Assembly: GCA_903885605.1 (NCBI GenBank)
Contig: CAISJD010000097.1
Location: forward strand, 1 to 64,000
From: an uncultured Chthonomonas sp.
GTDB taxonomy: Bacteria; Armatimonadota; Chthonomonadetes; Chthonomonadales; CAJBBX01
Direction of reading: 5' to 3'
Length of the DNA: 64,000 bases
Program-made: the position numbers and the translations under genes
Shown: positions 1 through 9,700 of the stretch, piece after piece
Position numbering within the stretch: position 1 is the stretch's first letter
Layout of the letters: each line of letters opens with the position of its first letter
The notes under the pieces: model-generated
The model's database searches: none
What the model was told of the DNA's origin: nothing
The model's input: only the letters and a program-made list of their open reading frames with translations

Positions 1-96
1 GAAGTCGAGCCGGGCCGCCACGTCCGGGAGGAACAGCTCCATGAACTCCTGAAAGAAGGTCTCCAGCAACTGCTTCCACAACTGGTCGTGTGACAT
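1..96 (-). CDS. Rpn/DUF4351-family nuclease or transposase-like protein, N-terminal fragment
   Basis: The first 96 bases read on the minus strand as 32 codons starting with ATG at 96 and open to the window edge. The peptide begins MSHDQLWKQLLETFFQEF and continues with MELFLPDVAARLDF, which matches the N-terminus of the DUF4351/Rpn (YhgA-like) PD-(D/E)XK family, where a short acidic-aromatic helix (LxFFxEFxELF) precedes the nuclease core. A GGGGAG ribosome site lies about 7 bases upstream. The catalytic part is outside the window, so the family call rests on the opening helix only. Members of this family are usually mobile or recombination-associated. Confidence 0.6.
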   Translation of the reverse strand, partial: MSHDQLWKQLLETFFQEFMELFLPDVAARLDF

Positions 97-273
97 GCGA
101 TGCTCCCCTATGGGATGGCCGATGTCAAAGTCTAGCCGATGCAGCATCGCCGATGTACGTCGGATGCGCGATCCGGCCCTCGGCGTCTCGAGCCAGGCAG
201 GCATCTCCATGCTCGGCAGCGTATCTGGTACCGTTGCAGATGACACTTCAACGGGATACCGGGAGGGCGAACC

Positions 274-2256
274 ATGGAGCGAGACATGTCACGTCGGGCG
301 TTCGTGGCGGGTGCGGCGGGGGCCGTGGCGGCGGGGTCGCTGGGCGCGTCTGCCGCGCCGGCGGCGGCGGGCTTCCGTGGGCGCTGGGTGGCCGGCGAGG
401 GCGAGGCCGAGCACCTCGAACTGCTGGATGTGGCCTTCCGGTCGCTCTGGCCCGACCCGGAGATCCCCTCGCTGAGCATGCTCTACTCGCCTGCATGGAA
501 CGGCTTCGTCGAGGGCCCGACCTGGGGCGCCTGGTGGGTGCAGAACAGCTACGGCACCACCCTCTGCGGCCTGCCGTTCTTCGGTGAGCCCTACACCACA
601 TGGATCGCCAACGCGCAACACCTCTGGTTCAGCCAGATGGGCGACGGTAAGCGCCAGAGCTACAACAACTGGGTGGCTCCGGACGGCTGCCTCTGCGACT
701 GCGCCTCGCCGGGCTCCATCATCTACAAGCAGGGCGACGGCCGCACCGACATCCACGACTGGGGCATGGAGTTCACCGCAGCGGGCATCGTGCTGCAGTG
801 CGAGTTGCTGCTGGTTCGACGAAACCCGGACGACGCCCGGCGGTACCTCCCCATGCTGCGGCGCTCGGCTTCCTTCATCGAGAGCCGCCGCGACCCGAAG
901 AACGACCTCTACCTGGCCGGGGCCGCCGGCAACCTGCTGGCGCCCAGCTTCGCCGGTAGCCTCAACGCCGACGGCTCCTACGGCAAGGCCTACCTGGCGG
1001 GCCTCTCCGTCACCCAGATCGCCGCGCTGGAGCGGCTGGCCCGCGTTGAGGAGATGGCGGGCAACGCGCCGGAAGCCGCCCATTGGCGCAAGCTACGCGC
1101 CGCATCGCTGGCCGGCCTGCCCCGGCTCCAGACGCCTGAGGGAAGCCTGATCAAGTACATGGACCCCGACGGCACGCGCCACGGCGTCTACGGCGCGGCC
1201 AAGCACGGCTACTACGAGGCCGTCTGCAACCACGACGCCGTCGCGCTCGATGTTGTGGACGACGCCACGGCGCGACGGATCATGCGCCAGATGGCCTCCA
1301 TCAGTGGGCTGCGGCCGCACGGCGTCATCATCACCAACCACCCGTCGCTGGACGATATGTACACGGCGCCGAACGGGCTTTGGGAGTTCGGCACCTGGGT
1401 CAACGGAGGCCACTGGACCACCTGTGAGGCCCGCATGATGATGGCCTACCACCGCACCGGCCGCTTCGAGGAGGCCCGCCGCGCCTGGCGGCACATCCTC
1501 GGCCTCATGCGCAAGTGGCGCGCCGACAACCCGCTGGTGAAGTTCGGCGCCGAGGTCTACCAGCCCAACCTGCCCATCAACGTGGTCTACGATACCTGGG
1601 GCGCCCCGGTGGGCCTCCTGCGCGGCCTGCTGAAGTACGACTACGACGCCCGGGGCCTCCGCCTGACGCCGCAGATGCCGCCGACGCTCACCCGGTACGA
1701 GCAGCAGGCTCCTGCCTACGTGGGCTCCTCGAAGGTCTACGTGGAGACCGCGGGCGTCGGTCCGCTCACCGGTGTGTGGCTCAACGGGCGCAAGGTCGCG
1801 ATCGACGACGGAGGCGTCCACCTGCCCGCCGACAAGCTCCGCGCCGACAACCATGTGGCCCTGCAGCTGGGTCACGGCAGGGCGCCGCGCAAGACGTTCC
1901 GCATGGCGGCTCCCTTCTCTGTACCGGCTCCCGACGATGCGCTCTGGAGCCTGGGCGGCAGCTTCGGCCGCGTGGGCCGCTTCCACGCCGCGTTGCGGGC
2001 CGCGAAGCTGGGCAACCGATGGGAAGCACGCCAGGCGGTTCTCGTGGCGGAGCTGCTGTCCGCCCTCCGCACCCGCCGCGAGGCGCTCGCCGCCGGCAAG
2101 CTACTCGGCCTGCCCGAAGCCTCGGCCAAGGCGGCCGATGCAGCCTACACCGAAGCCGCCGCCCGCCTGCTGGAGGGACTGGGCAAGGCCGTGGACGCCT
2201 ACGCCACCGAGGGCGACCAGGGCAAGGTGAAGGCCGCCTGGGACGCCGCGAAGTGA
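274..2256 (+). CDS. Tat-exported six-hairpin glycosidase-like protein
   Basis: 660 residues. The N-terminus carries a twin-arginine signal (SRRAFVAG followed by an Ala/Gly-rich stretch ending near residue 33), so the protein is probably exported folded. The body looks like an (alpha/alpha)6 six-hairpin glycosidase of the rhamnosidase/GH36/GH94-like superfamily: aromatic active-site-type segments occur at about residues 75-90 (GPTWGAWWVQNSYG) and near residue 375 (TWVNGGHW). A beta-sandwich-like tail with the GLRLTPQMPP turn follows the helical core. The exact GH family and substrate are not evident. The ATG at 274 has a GGGAGGG ribosome site; an in-frame ATG at 286 would still keep the Tat motif. 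The stop overlaps the GTG of the next gene, so the two are probably translationally coupled. Confidence 0.75.
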   Translation: MERDMSRRAFVAGAAGAVAAGSLGASAAPAAAGFRGRWVAGEGEAEHLELLDVAFRSLWPDPEIPSLSMLYSPAWNGFVEGPTWGAWWVQNSYGTTLCGLPFFGEPYTTWIANAQHLWFSQMGDGKRQSYNNWVAPDGCLCDCASPGSIIYKQGDGRTDIHDWGMEFTAAGIVLQCELLLVRRNPDDARRYLPMLRRSASFIESRRDPKNDLYLAGAAGNLLAPSFAGSLNADGSYGKAYLAGLSVTQIAALERLARVEEMAGNAPEAAHWRKLRAASLAGLPRLQTPEGSLIKYMDPDGTRHGVYGAAKHGYYEAVCNHDAVALDVVDDATARRIMRQMASISGLRPHGVIITNHPSLDDMYTAPNGLWEFGTWVNGGHWTTCEARMMMAYHRTGRFEEARRAWRHILGLMRKWRADNPLVKFGAEVYQPNLPINVVYDTWGAPVGLLRGLLKYDYDARGLRLTPQMPPTLTRYEQQAPAYVGSSKVYVETAGVGPLTGVWLNGRKVAIDDGGVHLPADKLRADNHVALQLGHGRAPRKTFRMAAPFSVPAPDDALWSLGGSFGRVGRFHAALRAAKLGNRWEARQAVLVAELLSALRTRREALAAGKLLGLPEASAKAADAAYTEAAARLLEGLGKAVDAYATEGDQGKVKAAWDAAK

Positions 2257-5153
2257 GGCTCTCCCCGGCGCACGCGCTCCTTGCCGCGGCCTGGACTGCC
2301 CTTGCGTCTCCGTGCGCACGCGCCGAGGAGATCGTCTGGAGCCTGGGCGGCCCGTCGCAGAGCGTCACCGCCCAGCGCTTCTCCTACCACTCCCAGTCGC
2401 ACACCGGATTACGCGGCGCCACCGCCTGGGACCCCTGCTGGCTCTTCCGGTTGCCGAACGGTCCCATCGATGCCGATCGCTTCCGGTACCTGGAGCTGCG
2501 CCTCTACTCGTCCGCCCCGGCCGATCTGCTGGACATCTACTGCAAGGCCCCCGACGGCGAGTGGGGCCTCATGGGACGCCACGCCATCGTGCGCGGCTGG
2601 GCCACCTACCGGGTCGACCTGGCGACCCTCGCCGCCCACGAGTGCAGCGGCTCACCGGGCTCGCGCAAGTGGGGATCGACGCAGCGTAGCGTCGCGGCGT
2701 TCCGCATCGACCCCGGCAACGAGGCCGGCCGCTGGGTCGCCCTCTCGTCGATCCGCCTGACGGACCAGCCCCTGGCCGACGGCGTCACCTCCGAGCCGAG
2801 GGGCGAGTGGCGCCGCCGCACCCTCGACGTGGAGCCGAAAGCCACGGCCGGCCGGCCCATCCGCGTGAAGGCCGCCCTGGAGCCCGCGCCCGGCGCGCCG
2901 CCCTCGGTCACGGCCGGCGTGCGCCTGCTCCGTGGCGGGCAGGTGATCGCTGATCGCGATGCGCCTCTGGCCTCCCTCGGGGCCACCAGGCTCGATCAGA
3001 TCTTTCCCACGTCCCGCTTCATGCCCTCCGGCGACATGACCGTCGAGGTCGACGCCTACGAGCTACAGGGCGCACCGGTCCGCGCCGAGGTGGCGCTGCG
3101 GAACCCGCGCGAGGGCGTCGCCAGGATGCCCGGAGCGGCCGTGCGCCGGGTGGGCGGCGAGCCGACGCTGGTGGTCGACGGCAAGCCCCTGGTCGGCATG
3201 GCCTACCTCACCGCCTCGGGCCGCCACCCGGAACTCCATGCCCAGTTCGCCCGGGCGGGCATCCACCTCTACATGGACTGGTTCGGCACGTCCGGCGAGG
3301 GCGCCCTGGGCCACGTCGCGCAGGACCGTTACGACTACGGCGAGTTTGACGCCTACTTCGCCGAGATGCTCGACGCCGACCCTCAGGCGCTCTTCATTCC
3401 GCACCTACACCTGACCCCGCCGCTCTGGTGGCAGAAGGCCAACCCCGTCGAGATGTGCCGCCACCTCGACGGCACTGCCGACCTGCAGTCGTTCGCCTCC
3501 GAGAAGTGGCGGCGCGAGATCGGCGACGACCTGCGCCGCCTCCTGGCCCACCTCCGCTCGGCGGGCTACGCCGACCGCATCCTGGGCTTCATCCTCTGCA
3601 GCGGCGTGACATCCGAGTGGCAGCAGTGGGGCGTCTGGGGCGACAAGCTGGCCGACGTGAGCGAACCCCAGCGCCGCGCCTTCGCCGCCTGGCGCCGCGC
3701 CCACGGCCGCACGGACGACGGCCTCCCCACCGCCGGAGAGCGGGCAGGCGGCGATGCCATGGTCCTCCGCGACCCACGGACCGAGCAGCGCGTCATCGAC
3801 TACTACCGCTTCGCCTCCGAGACCATCGCCGACGCCATCGCCCACTTCGCCGGCATCGTCAAGGCCTCCACCGCCGGCCGCGCCGTGGTGGGCGCCTACT
3901 ACGGCTACCTCACCCAGCACGGGCCGCACCAGCAGGACGCAGGCCACCTGGCGCTGGACCGACTGCTCGCCTCGCCGCACGTCGACTTCCTCATGAGCCC
4001 GCCCATGTACACCGGCCGCGAGGTGGGCGGAGCCAGCGCCTTCATGTCCGCCGACGCCTCCGTGCGGCTTCGCGGTAAGCTCTGGCTGAACGAGTCGGAC
4101 ATCCGCACGAGCCTCAGCGACCCCGGCGCAGGCTTCGGCCGAGCCGACACGCTGGACCAGAGCCGCGCGCTCCTGCTCCGCGAGTTCGGCGAGATGCTCG
4201 CCCGCCGGTCGGCCACCTCGTGGTTCGACATGGATGCCGGCTGGTTCGACCACCCGGCCATCCTGCGCGACATGGCCGCCATGCGCCGCCTGGCCGCCGA
4301 CGCCCTCCGCACCCGCAAGCCCTTCCGCAGCGACATCGCCGTCTTCATCTGCGCCGACTCGGCCTACCGCATGAAGCCCTCCATGCTCTGGGTTCCCGCA
4401 GTCCTCACGCCCATCGCCGAGCTGCCCCGCGTGGGCGCCCCGGCCGATGTCTACCTGCTCAGCGACCTGAAGAGGCCCGACTTCCCGGCGTACAAGGTCT
4501 ACGTCTTCCTCAACGCCGCGTACCTGGACGAAGCCACCCGCCGCGCCATCGAGCGCAAGGTGAAGCGGCCCGGCGCGGCGGCCCTCTGGTGCTTCGCGCC
4601 CGGCGCGCTGACCGACCAGGGCCTCTCCGCCGACGCCATGCGGACGCTCACCGGCATCCGCCTCGCCATGGAGCCCCGCGCCTCGGTGCAGCAGGTCGAA
4701 GCCGCCCCGTCGGCCCCGCGCATGCCGGAACTCGGGCTCATCGGCTGGGATCAGCCCTACGGACCCACCGTCTGGGCCGACGATCCCGCCGCCGAGGCCC
4801 TGGGCCTCGTTCGCGACTCCGGCCGCCCGGGCCTCGTGCGCAAGCGGATCAACGGATGGACGAGCGTGGCCTTCACCGGCGTGGGCCTCCCGCCGCCCCT
4901 CCTCCGCGAGATCGCCCGCCAGGCCGGCGCCCACATCTGGCTCGACACCAACGACGCCCTCGACACCGACGCCGAGTGGCTGTGCATCCACGCCCGCGGC
5001 ACAGGCCCCAAGACCCTCCGCCTGCCCGCCCCCTGCCGCGTCACTAACGCGATGACCGGTGAGGTCCTGAGCCCCCGCGCCGACCGGCTCACGATCCAGA
5101 TGAAGGCCGGTGAGACCATCCTCCTGCGCCGAACCGAACCGACCAGGCCCTGA
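2253..5153 (+). CDS. secreted GH42-like glycoside hydrolase (beta-galactosidase-type TIM barrel)
   Basis: 966 residues from a GTG that overlaps the upstream stop codon (GTGA). The open frame continues far upstream, but only this start gives a signal peptide: MRLSPAHALLAAAWTALA, then ...CARA before EEIVW. Residues about 25-290 look like beta-sandwich binding domains. From about residue 305 (LVVDGKPLVGMAYLT) a TIM barrel begins. Glu455 in GVTSEWQQWG and Glu614 in LWLNESDIRTS are candidate acid/base and nucleophile, with a spacing like that in GH42. A Rossmann-like domain follows (VYVFLNAAYLD region), as in the GH42 trimerisation domain, and then a small C-terminal beta domain. This ties it to the upstream glycosidase as a two-gene saccharolytic operon. 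The substrate is unknown. Confidence 0.75.
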   Translation: MRLSPAHALLAAAWTALASPCARAEEIVWSLGGPSQSVTAQRFSYHSQSHTGLRGATAWDPCWLFRLPNGPIDADRFRYLELRLYSSAPADLLDIYCKAPDGEWGLMGRHAIVRGWATYRVDLATLAAHECSGSPGSRKWGSTQRSVAAFRIDPGNEAGRWVALSSIRLTDQPLADGVTSEPRGEWRRRTLDVEPKATAGRPIRVKAALEPAPGAPPSVTAGVRLLRGGQVIADRDAPLASLGATRLDQIFPTSRFMPSGDMTVEVDAYELQGAPVRAEVALRNPREGVARMPGAAVRRVGGEPTLVVDGKPLVGMAYLTASGRHPELHAQFARAGIHLYMDWFGTSGEGALGHVAQDRYDYGEFDAYFAEMLDADPQALFIPHLHLTPPLWWQKANPVEMCRHLDGTADLQSFASEKWRREIGDDLRRLLAHLRSAGYADRILGFILCSGVTSEWQQWGVWGDKLADVSEPQRRAFAAWRRAHGRTDDGLPTAGERAGGDAMVLRDPRTEQRVIDYYRFASETIADAIAHFAGIVKASTAGRAVVGAYYGYLTQHGPHQQDAGHLALDRLLASPHVDFLMSPPMYTGREVGGASAFMSADASVRLRGKLWLNESDIRTSLSDPGAGFGRADTLDQSRALLLREFGEMLARRSATSWFDMDAGWFDHPAILRDMAAMRRLAADALRTRKPFRSDIAVFICADSAYRMKPSMLWVPAVLTPIAELPRVGAPADVYLLSDLKRPDFPAYKVYVFLNAAYLDEATRRAIERKVKRPGAAALWCFAPGALTDQGLSADAMRTLTGIRLAMEPRASVQQVEAAPSAPRMPELGLIGWDQPYGPTVWADDPAAEALGLVRDSGRPGLVRKRINGWTSVAFTGVGLPPPLLREIARQAGAHIWLDTNDALDTDAEWLCIHARGTGPKTLRLPAPCRVTNAMTGEVLSPRADRLTIQMKAGETILLRRTEPTRP

Positions 5154-5182
5154 AGCCAGGCCACGGGGTGATCGGAGGGTGT

Positions 5183-6103
5183 CTACTTCGCTCCGATGCC
5201 CTCCAGGAGCGGCCTGGCGTAGGCGGCGCTACGGCGGTGGGCTTCTACCGGGTCCAGCGTCTCCGGGGTGCCCTGCTCCACGGCCTGCTCCAGCACCACG
5301 TGCGGGTGGAGCTTGAGGGCGCGGAGGGCGGCAGCGAGGCGCGGATAGTCGAGGTCGCCCTCGCCGAAGTCCTCAGCCCAAACCCCACCGCGTGACTGCC
5401 GCAGGTGCAGCTCGGCCACGCGGGCGCCGTAGAGCTTCACGATATCGAACAGCGCCACCTGCGAGTTGCCGGCGCCCCGGTAGATCCAGTGCGCGTCCAG
5501 GCAGAGCTTCACCAGCGCCGCGTCGGTGCCTGCCATCATGTGGTGGAACTCGCGGGCCGAGGCGCGCATCTCCGGGTCGTGGTTGTGGTAGGCCAGCGTC
5601 ATGCCCAGTTCCTTCAGCGCCTTGCCCAGGCGGTTCATGGCCGCCGACTGGGCGGTGAGCTGGGCGTCGTCCTTGTCCTGCACGCCGCCCCACTGGATGG
5701 GGTTGGGGTTCGTCACGATGATGCGCGTGCCGTACGCCTTCGCCCGCGCCGCGATCGCGGTGATGCGGACGATGCTCTTGTCGGCCTCCGCGGCGATGTG
5801 CAGCGTGGAGTTGACGTAGAGCGAGCGCATGCCGAGGCCGTGCTTCTTCAGGGCGGCGCCGATGCGGTCCGCATCCTCCGGCGTCTCGGCGATGGTCTCC
5901 AGGCCGTCGAGGCCCGAGGCCACGATGTCGGCCAGCCCCTTGTCCGGATCGGCATTGAAGTCGCGCCCCTCGCGGCCGTAGAAGACCGACCAGGAGTAGA
6001 CGTTCGTGGCCAGGTGGAACCCTTCTGCGCCCATAGTCGGCTCCTTTGCGGCGGGTTGCGCCATCAGCGCCCAAGCGATCGGCGCCAGCGCCCAGATCGG
6101 CAT
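5183..6103 (-). CDS. sugar phosphate isomerase/epimerase family protein (xylose isomerase-like TIM barrel)
   Basis: 306 residues. The fold is the AP endonuclease 2 / xylose-isomerase-like TIM barrel: metal-site residues appear in the usual order, with LAYHNHDPEM about two-thirds along, LCLDAHWIYRGAG after it, then VAELHLRQSRGG and the closing DLDYPRLAAAL and HVVLEQAVEQGTPE. These are the Glu/Asp/His ligands typical of the family. The first 25 residues (MPIWALAPIAWALMAQPAA) resemble a weak signal sequence, so export is possible. The ATG at 6103 has an AAAGGAG ribosome site. It lies 18 bases downstream of the alpha-galactosidase-like gene and is probably in the same operon. It likely converts a sugar released by that enzyme, but the substrate cannot be told. 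Confidence 0.8.
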   Translation of the reverse strand: MPIWALAPIAWALMAQPAAKEPTMGAEGFHLATNVYSWSVFYGREGRDFNADPDKGLADIVASGLDGLETIAETPEDADRIGAALKKHGLGMRSLYVNSTLHIAAEADKSIVRITAIAARAKAYGTRIIVTNPNPIQWGGVQDKDDAQLTAQSAAMNRLGKALKELGMTLAYHNHDPEMRASAREFHHMMAGTDAALVKLCLDAHWIYRGAGNSQVALFDIVKLYGARVAELHLRQSRGGVWAEDFGEGDLDYPRLAAALRALKLHPHVVLEQAVEQGTPETLDPVEAHRRSAAYARPLLEGIGAK

Positions 6104-6121
6104 AGTGATACTCCTTTCGGC

Positions 6122-9061
6122 TCAGCGATGCAGGATGGCGTCGGCCCAATCGGCGTGGTCGGCCGCCAATCCGTTGCCGCCGTCGCCCACGATGAGCTCC
6201 AGCTTCTTCGCGCCCTTCAGGCTCACATCCACCCGCTGGGCGGCGCTTTCCCGCGTCAGCACGCCCGGCGACTTCCAGACGGGCTTGCCGTCGACGCGCA
6301 CCTCCATGGTGATGGTCGGCCCCGTGGCCTGGTCGGCGCCGGCCCACGCGGTGAACCGCCGCCACTTGCCGTCGAGGTTGTAGACGGTCCGGGCCGGGGC
6401 GTGCGTGCCGACGCCGCGCTGGAAGCTGCTCCCGCCGACCATCATGGGCTTCTCCCAGACGCTGCGGTTGCGCTCCAGCTTGCCGTAGCCCTGGGTGTTG
6501 GACGACGGTTCCACCGTGTCAAGATACACGCCGTCGATGCGCTCCACCGGCCCCTCGCCGCGCTCCTGCGGCAGGTCGCCCTCGCCCACGGAGCCGAAGA
6601 GGCGGAGCGAGCAGAGCCAACGCTCGGCGGGCTGCGGCAATCCGGGTCCGATGGCGAGCGGCCTGCCCGTGGCCGATACCGTCCGCGGCGCCGGCGCCCG
6701 TTGCACGAGCCAAGCGGAAACGCGAAGGCCCTCGCCGCCGGCCATCACGTCGGCGTCGATCCGCGGCGCGCGTCCCTGAACGGGCACGGTGAGCCAAACC
6801 CAGTGTTCGGGGTCGGGGAGCCCGGTGGCCTTCCAGCCCTGCGCGGAGCCGGAGATCGTCGGCGTGACGCTCTTGCCGTCGATTCGGATATCGGCGAATG
6901 GCTGTGCGACCGCCGCGGGCCCCTCAGCCAGGATGGCCAGCTCCCAGCCCCTGCCGCCGCCGGTCTCCAGGGCGCCGCTGAGCCGCACTCGGAGCGCCTT
7001 GTCGCCGTCGGCCAGCAGCCGTGTGGCGTCCGGCGCAAAGCGCGGTCCAACGCCCACGGCCTGGAAGCGAGAGGCGCGGACCGTCAGCCCCGGCTGGGCG
7101 GGCACCGTGTAGACCGGCCTGGACGCAGGTAGCCGGCCCTGCCGCTTGTCGAGTTCCAGTAGCAGCGTCTCGTAGGGCCGCAGAGCAATGCGGAGCGGGT
7201 TCGCAGAGCCGACGTCGGTCGCCACGAGCCGCGTCTCCGGGTAGATGCTTCGCACGGCGAGGCCCGCGGCGTCCGGCGGGGCGCCCAGGTCGCGCTGGAG
7301 GTCGATCGTCACCTCGGCCGCCTCGATCCACGGGTTGCGGAGGCAGACGAGCCCGCGCCCCTCGTGCCAGTGGCCGTAGCCGTAGGGCTGTCGCGGCATG
7401 GCGGCCTCGGCCCTGGCCTTCGCATCTACGGCGACGTCGCGCCACGCCTGCGGCAGGATGGGCCGCGTGTGGCCGAGGATAGCCTGGTTCCGCTTCGCCC
7501 AGGCCATGAGCGAACCCAGGAAACGCCATCGCTCGGGACCCATGAACTTCGGGTTCACGTAGAGCGAGATGAACCGGTTGCCGCGAAGGACGGTGGTCAC
7601 CATGTCGTCCTCGGGCGGCTCATGGGTCTGGTGCAGGATGCCCAGCACCTCCTGCCCGGCGATGGGCATGAGGATGTCGCGCTGGCCCCGGAGGTTGTAG
7701 TAGTCGCGGCCCGTGGTGGCGCTCTGGCGGTAGGTGGGGCAGGGCACGCGCCCGGGCGGCGAGTCGTCGCCGAAGGCGCCGGTGACCGAGTCGCACCACG
7801 CGTACCACCAGGGGCTCGGGTCGGGGCCGAAGCAGGTGGGCTCCAGCCAGATCTCCGGCGAGGCCGCCCGCACGGCCTCCAGTGCGCGGATGAAGCCATC
7901 GGCGATGGGCTCTATCGACAGCTCACCCGGCTCGTGGCCGTGGTCGGTGGCTTCGCAGCGAGGCACGTAGCCGTCCAGCTTCACCTGTCGCAGGCCGTAG
8001 CGCGTGGTCATGTCCACCAGCGACCTCGTGAACGCCTGCCGGTAGCGCGGGCCGCCCAGGCAGGCCTTGGCATCGGCCTCGTAGCCGGCCTTCTTCGCCC
8101 AGGCCAGGTCCAGCGCCTGACCGTAGACGCCGCTGGGCGAGATCCAGAGGCCCGGATTGGAGCCCATAGCCGCGCAGGCATCGCGGATCGGGCCGAAGCC
8201 CTCCGGGAAGAGCGCGGGATCGATGGTCCAGAGCGTGTCGTTCTTCGCCCAGCCCATGTCGATGGTGAACGAGTCGGGCGCCACCTTGCCGACCTCGTAG
8301 AGGTTGTAGCGGAACTCCTCCAGGATCTTCAGGATGTCGAACTCGGTGTAGGGGACCGGCGAGGTCCACCAGCTGTTGTAGTTGAAGTGGAGTCCGGGCC
8401 GCTTGGGCCGCAGCGCCTCGCAGTAGGCCAGGAACTCCTCGCGGCTCCGCCCCGACCGCGTGGCGCCGATGACCGCCGTGCGCGAGACGAACCGCTCGCC
8501 GGCCGCCGGCCGCACCGCAGGCGCGTGGCTCAGGACGATGCTCTCGCCCTCCAGACGCGTGGTGGCCACCGGGAACTCGACGCCCGCGAAGAAAGAGCGG
8601 CAGAGGACGGGGTAGCTCATCCAACCCGTGCGGCCCTGCGGCGATTGGCCCGCAGCCTCCACGACCGCAATGGTGACCGACCGCAGCAGCCCGAGCGGCC
8701 GCGCCGGGGCGAGCCCCGCCCGCAGGCGGCAGAGCCCGGCGGCGGCGTCAAGCTCCAGCGCCAGGTCGATCTCGGCCTCGTCGGTGTGCCAGCGCCCGGC
8801 CCAGCCGCCCGATGTGCGCCGCCACTCGCCTGGACCTGCCGCCAACCCACCTACCGTGACCGATTCGAACGCGAAGACCGGAGACGTGGCCGGCATGCGG
8901 ACCGCCTCGCCGGAGAAGCCGTTCCGGAGCACGAACACGCCGTCGGCCAAGTCGACAGCAAGCGGCGGCTCCTCCTCCGACCGGGCCGCAGACCGCGCCG
9001 CCGCACCCAGGGCAACCAGGCCGGCAGGTAGTCCCAGCAGAGACCGACGTGATACAGGCAT
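6122..9061 (-). CDS. Tat-exported alpha-galactosidase-like protein with C-terminal NPCBM domain
   Basis: 979 residues from the ATG at 9061, which follows a GGGAGGTGAG ribosome site. The frame can be extended 17 codons upstream, but this start opens directly on the Tat motif (MPVSRRSLLGLPAG). The middle third resembles GH36/GH27 alpha-galactosidases: HFNYNSWWTSPVPY, then SFTIDMGWAKND (candidate catalytic Asp in the strand end), NPGLWISPSG, and RQVKLDGYVPRC with a second acidic residue. The last 150 residues are an NPCBM (novel putative carbohydrate-binding module) domain, shown by GVGTHAPARTVYNLDG and the closing ADHADWADAIL. The protein is probably extracytoplasmic and hydrolyses alpha-linked galactosides, but the subfamily is uncertain. 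A sugar isomerase gene follows on the same strand. Confidence 0.8.
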   Translation of the reverse strand: MPVSRRSLLGLPAGLVALGAAARSAARSEEEPPLAVDLADGVFVLRNGFSGEAVRMPATSPVFAFESVTVGGLAAGPGEWRRTSGGWAGRWHTDEAEIDLALELDAAAGLCRLRAGLAPARPLGLLRSVTIAVVEAAGQSPQGRTGWMSYPVLCRSFFAGVEFPVATTRLEGESIVLSHAPAVRPAAGERFVSRTAVIGATRSGRSREEFLAYCEALRPKRPGLHFNYNSWWTSPVPYTEFDILKILEEFRYNLYEVGKVAPDSFTIDMGWAKNDTLWTIDPALFPEGFGPIRDACAAMGSNPGLWISPSGVYGQALDLAWAKKAGYEADAKACLGGPRYRQAFTRSLVDMTTRYGLRQVKLDGYVPRCEATDHGHEPGELSIEPIADGFIRALEAVRAASPEIWLEPTCFGPDPSPWWYAWCDSVTGAFGDDSPPGRVPCPTYRQSATTGRDYYNLRGQRDILMPIAGQEVLGILHQTHEPPEDDMVTTVLRGNRFISLYVNPKFMGPERWRFLGSLMAWAKRNQAILGHTRPILPQAWRDVAVDAKARAEAAMPRQPYGYGHWHEGRGLVCLRNPWIEAAEVTIDLQRDLGAPPDAAGLAVRSIYPETRLVATDVGSANPLRIALRPYETLLLELDKRQGRLPASRPVYTVPAQPGLTVRASRFQAVGVGPRFAPDATRLLADGDKALRVRLSGALETGGGRGWELAILAEGPAAVAQPFADIRIDGKSVTPTISGSAQGWKATGLPDPEHWVWLTVPVQGRAPRIDADVMAGGEGLRVSAWLVQRAPAPRTVSATGRPLAIGPGLPQPAERWLCSLRLFGSVGEGDLPQERGEGPVERIDGVYLDTVEPSSNTQGYGKLERNRSVWEKPMMVGGSSFQRGVGTHAPARTVYNLDGKWRRFTAWAGADQATGPTITMEVRVDGKPVWKSPGVLTRESAAQRVDVSLKGAKKLELIVGDGGNGLAADHADWADAILHR

Positions 9062-9212
9062 CGACTCACCTCCCGTGCTCCTCGGGCACCCGGTGCGGCC
9101 ATGAGTGCCCAAGTCTACCTGCCCTTCCGATCGACAGCATCAGCCATACTGGGTGGCATAGCCGTACACAACGCAGCATCGATCTGACTCAGGCAGAGCG
9201 GGAGGCACAGGG

Positions 9213-9695
9213 ATGGCAGGCATCACGATTCCCATGGCGGTGGCGCCCATCGGTATCACCCACAGCCCGTGGACCACGAAGGGGCAGGCGCCGATCCAGG
9301 GCGCCATGCGGCACGATGCCCGTGGTTCAGTGGTGGTGAACACGGAGTTCGCCGCCGGTCTCCGTGATCTGGAGGGCTTCTCGCACCTCATACTCCTCTA
9401 CTGGTTCGACCGGGCCGGCGAGGTGCGCATGGTCCGGGCCCCGTTCCTGGATGACGATGAGCACGGCCTTTTCGCGATGCGGCATCCCGCCCGTCCGAAC
9501 CCGATCGGGATCACCGTGGTGCGATTGCTGGGCCTGGACGGCCCTATTCTGACCGTCGCCGGCATCGACGTCCTCGACGGCACGCCGCTACTGGACATCA
9601 AGCCGTATGTGCCGCAGTGGGACTCCGTGCCGAACGCCACAACCGGCTGGTTGCGGCCGGACGTCGGTTCTGTGAAACCTGAAGGGAGGGAGTAG
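9213..9695 (+). CDS. trmO: tRNA (N6-threonylcarbamoyladenosine(37)-N6)-methyltransferase TrmO family (TsaA-like beta-barrel)
   Basis: 160 residues, the size of the single-domain TrmO/TsaA fold. Family motifs are in order: IGITHSPW near the start, a central GFSHLILLYWF, RHPARPNPIGITVV (the SAM-binding loop of the family), and DIKPYVPQWD near the end. In known members the enzyme uses SAM to methylate t6A37 of tRNA. The ATG at 9213 has GGGAGG upstream. A methyltransferase gene starts 5 bases after the stop, with its ribosome site in the end of this gene, so the two are cotranscribed. Some archaeal and bacterial paralogues have unknown targets, so the substrate is inferred. Confidence 0.85.
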   Translation: MAGITIPMAVAPIGITHSPWTTKGQAPIQGAMRHDARGSVVVNTEFAAGLRDLEGFSHLILLYWFDRAGEVRMVRAPFLDDDEHGLFAMRHPARPNPIGITVVRLLGLDGPILTVAGIDVLDGTPLLDIKPYVPQWDSVPNATTGWLRPDVGSVKPEGRE

Positions 9696-9700
9696 GTAGC

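Noticed and set aside
1515-2252. 5' extension of the GH42-like gene
   Set aside because: This part of the frame overlaps the glycosidase gene, and only the GTG at 2253 yields a signal peptide, so the extension is chance.
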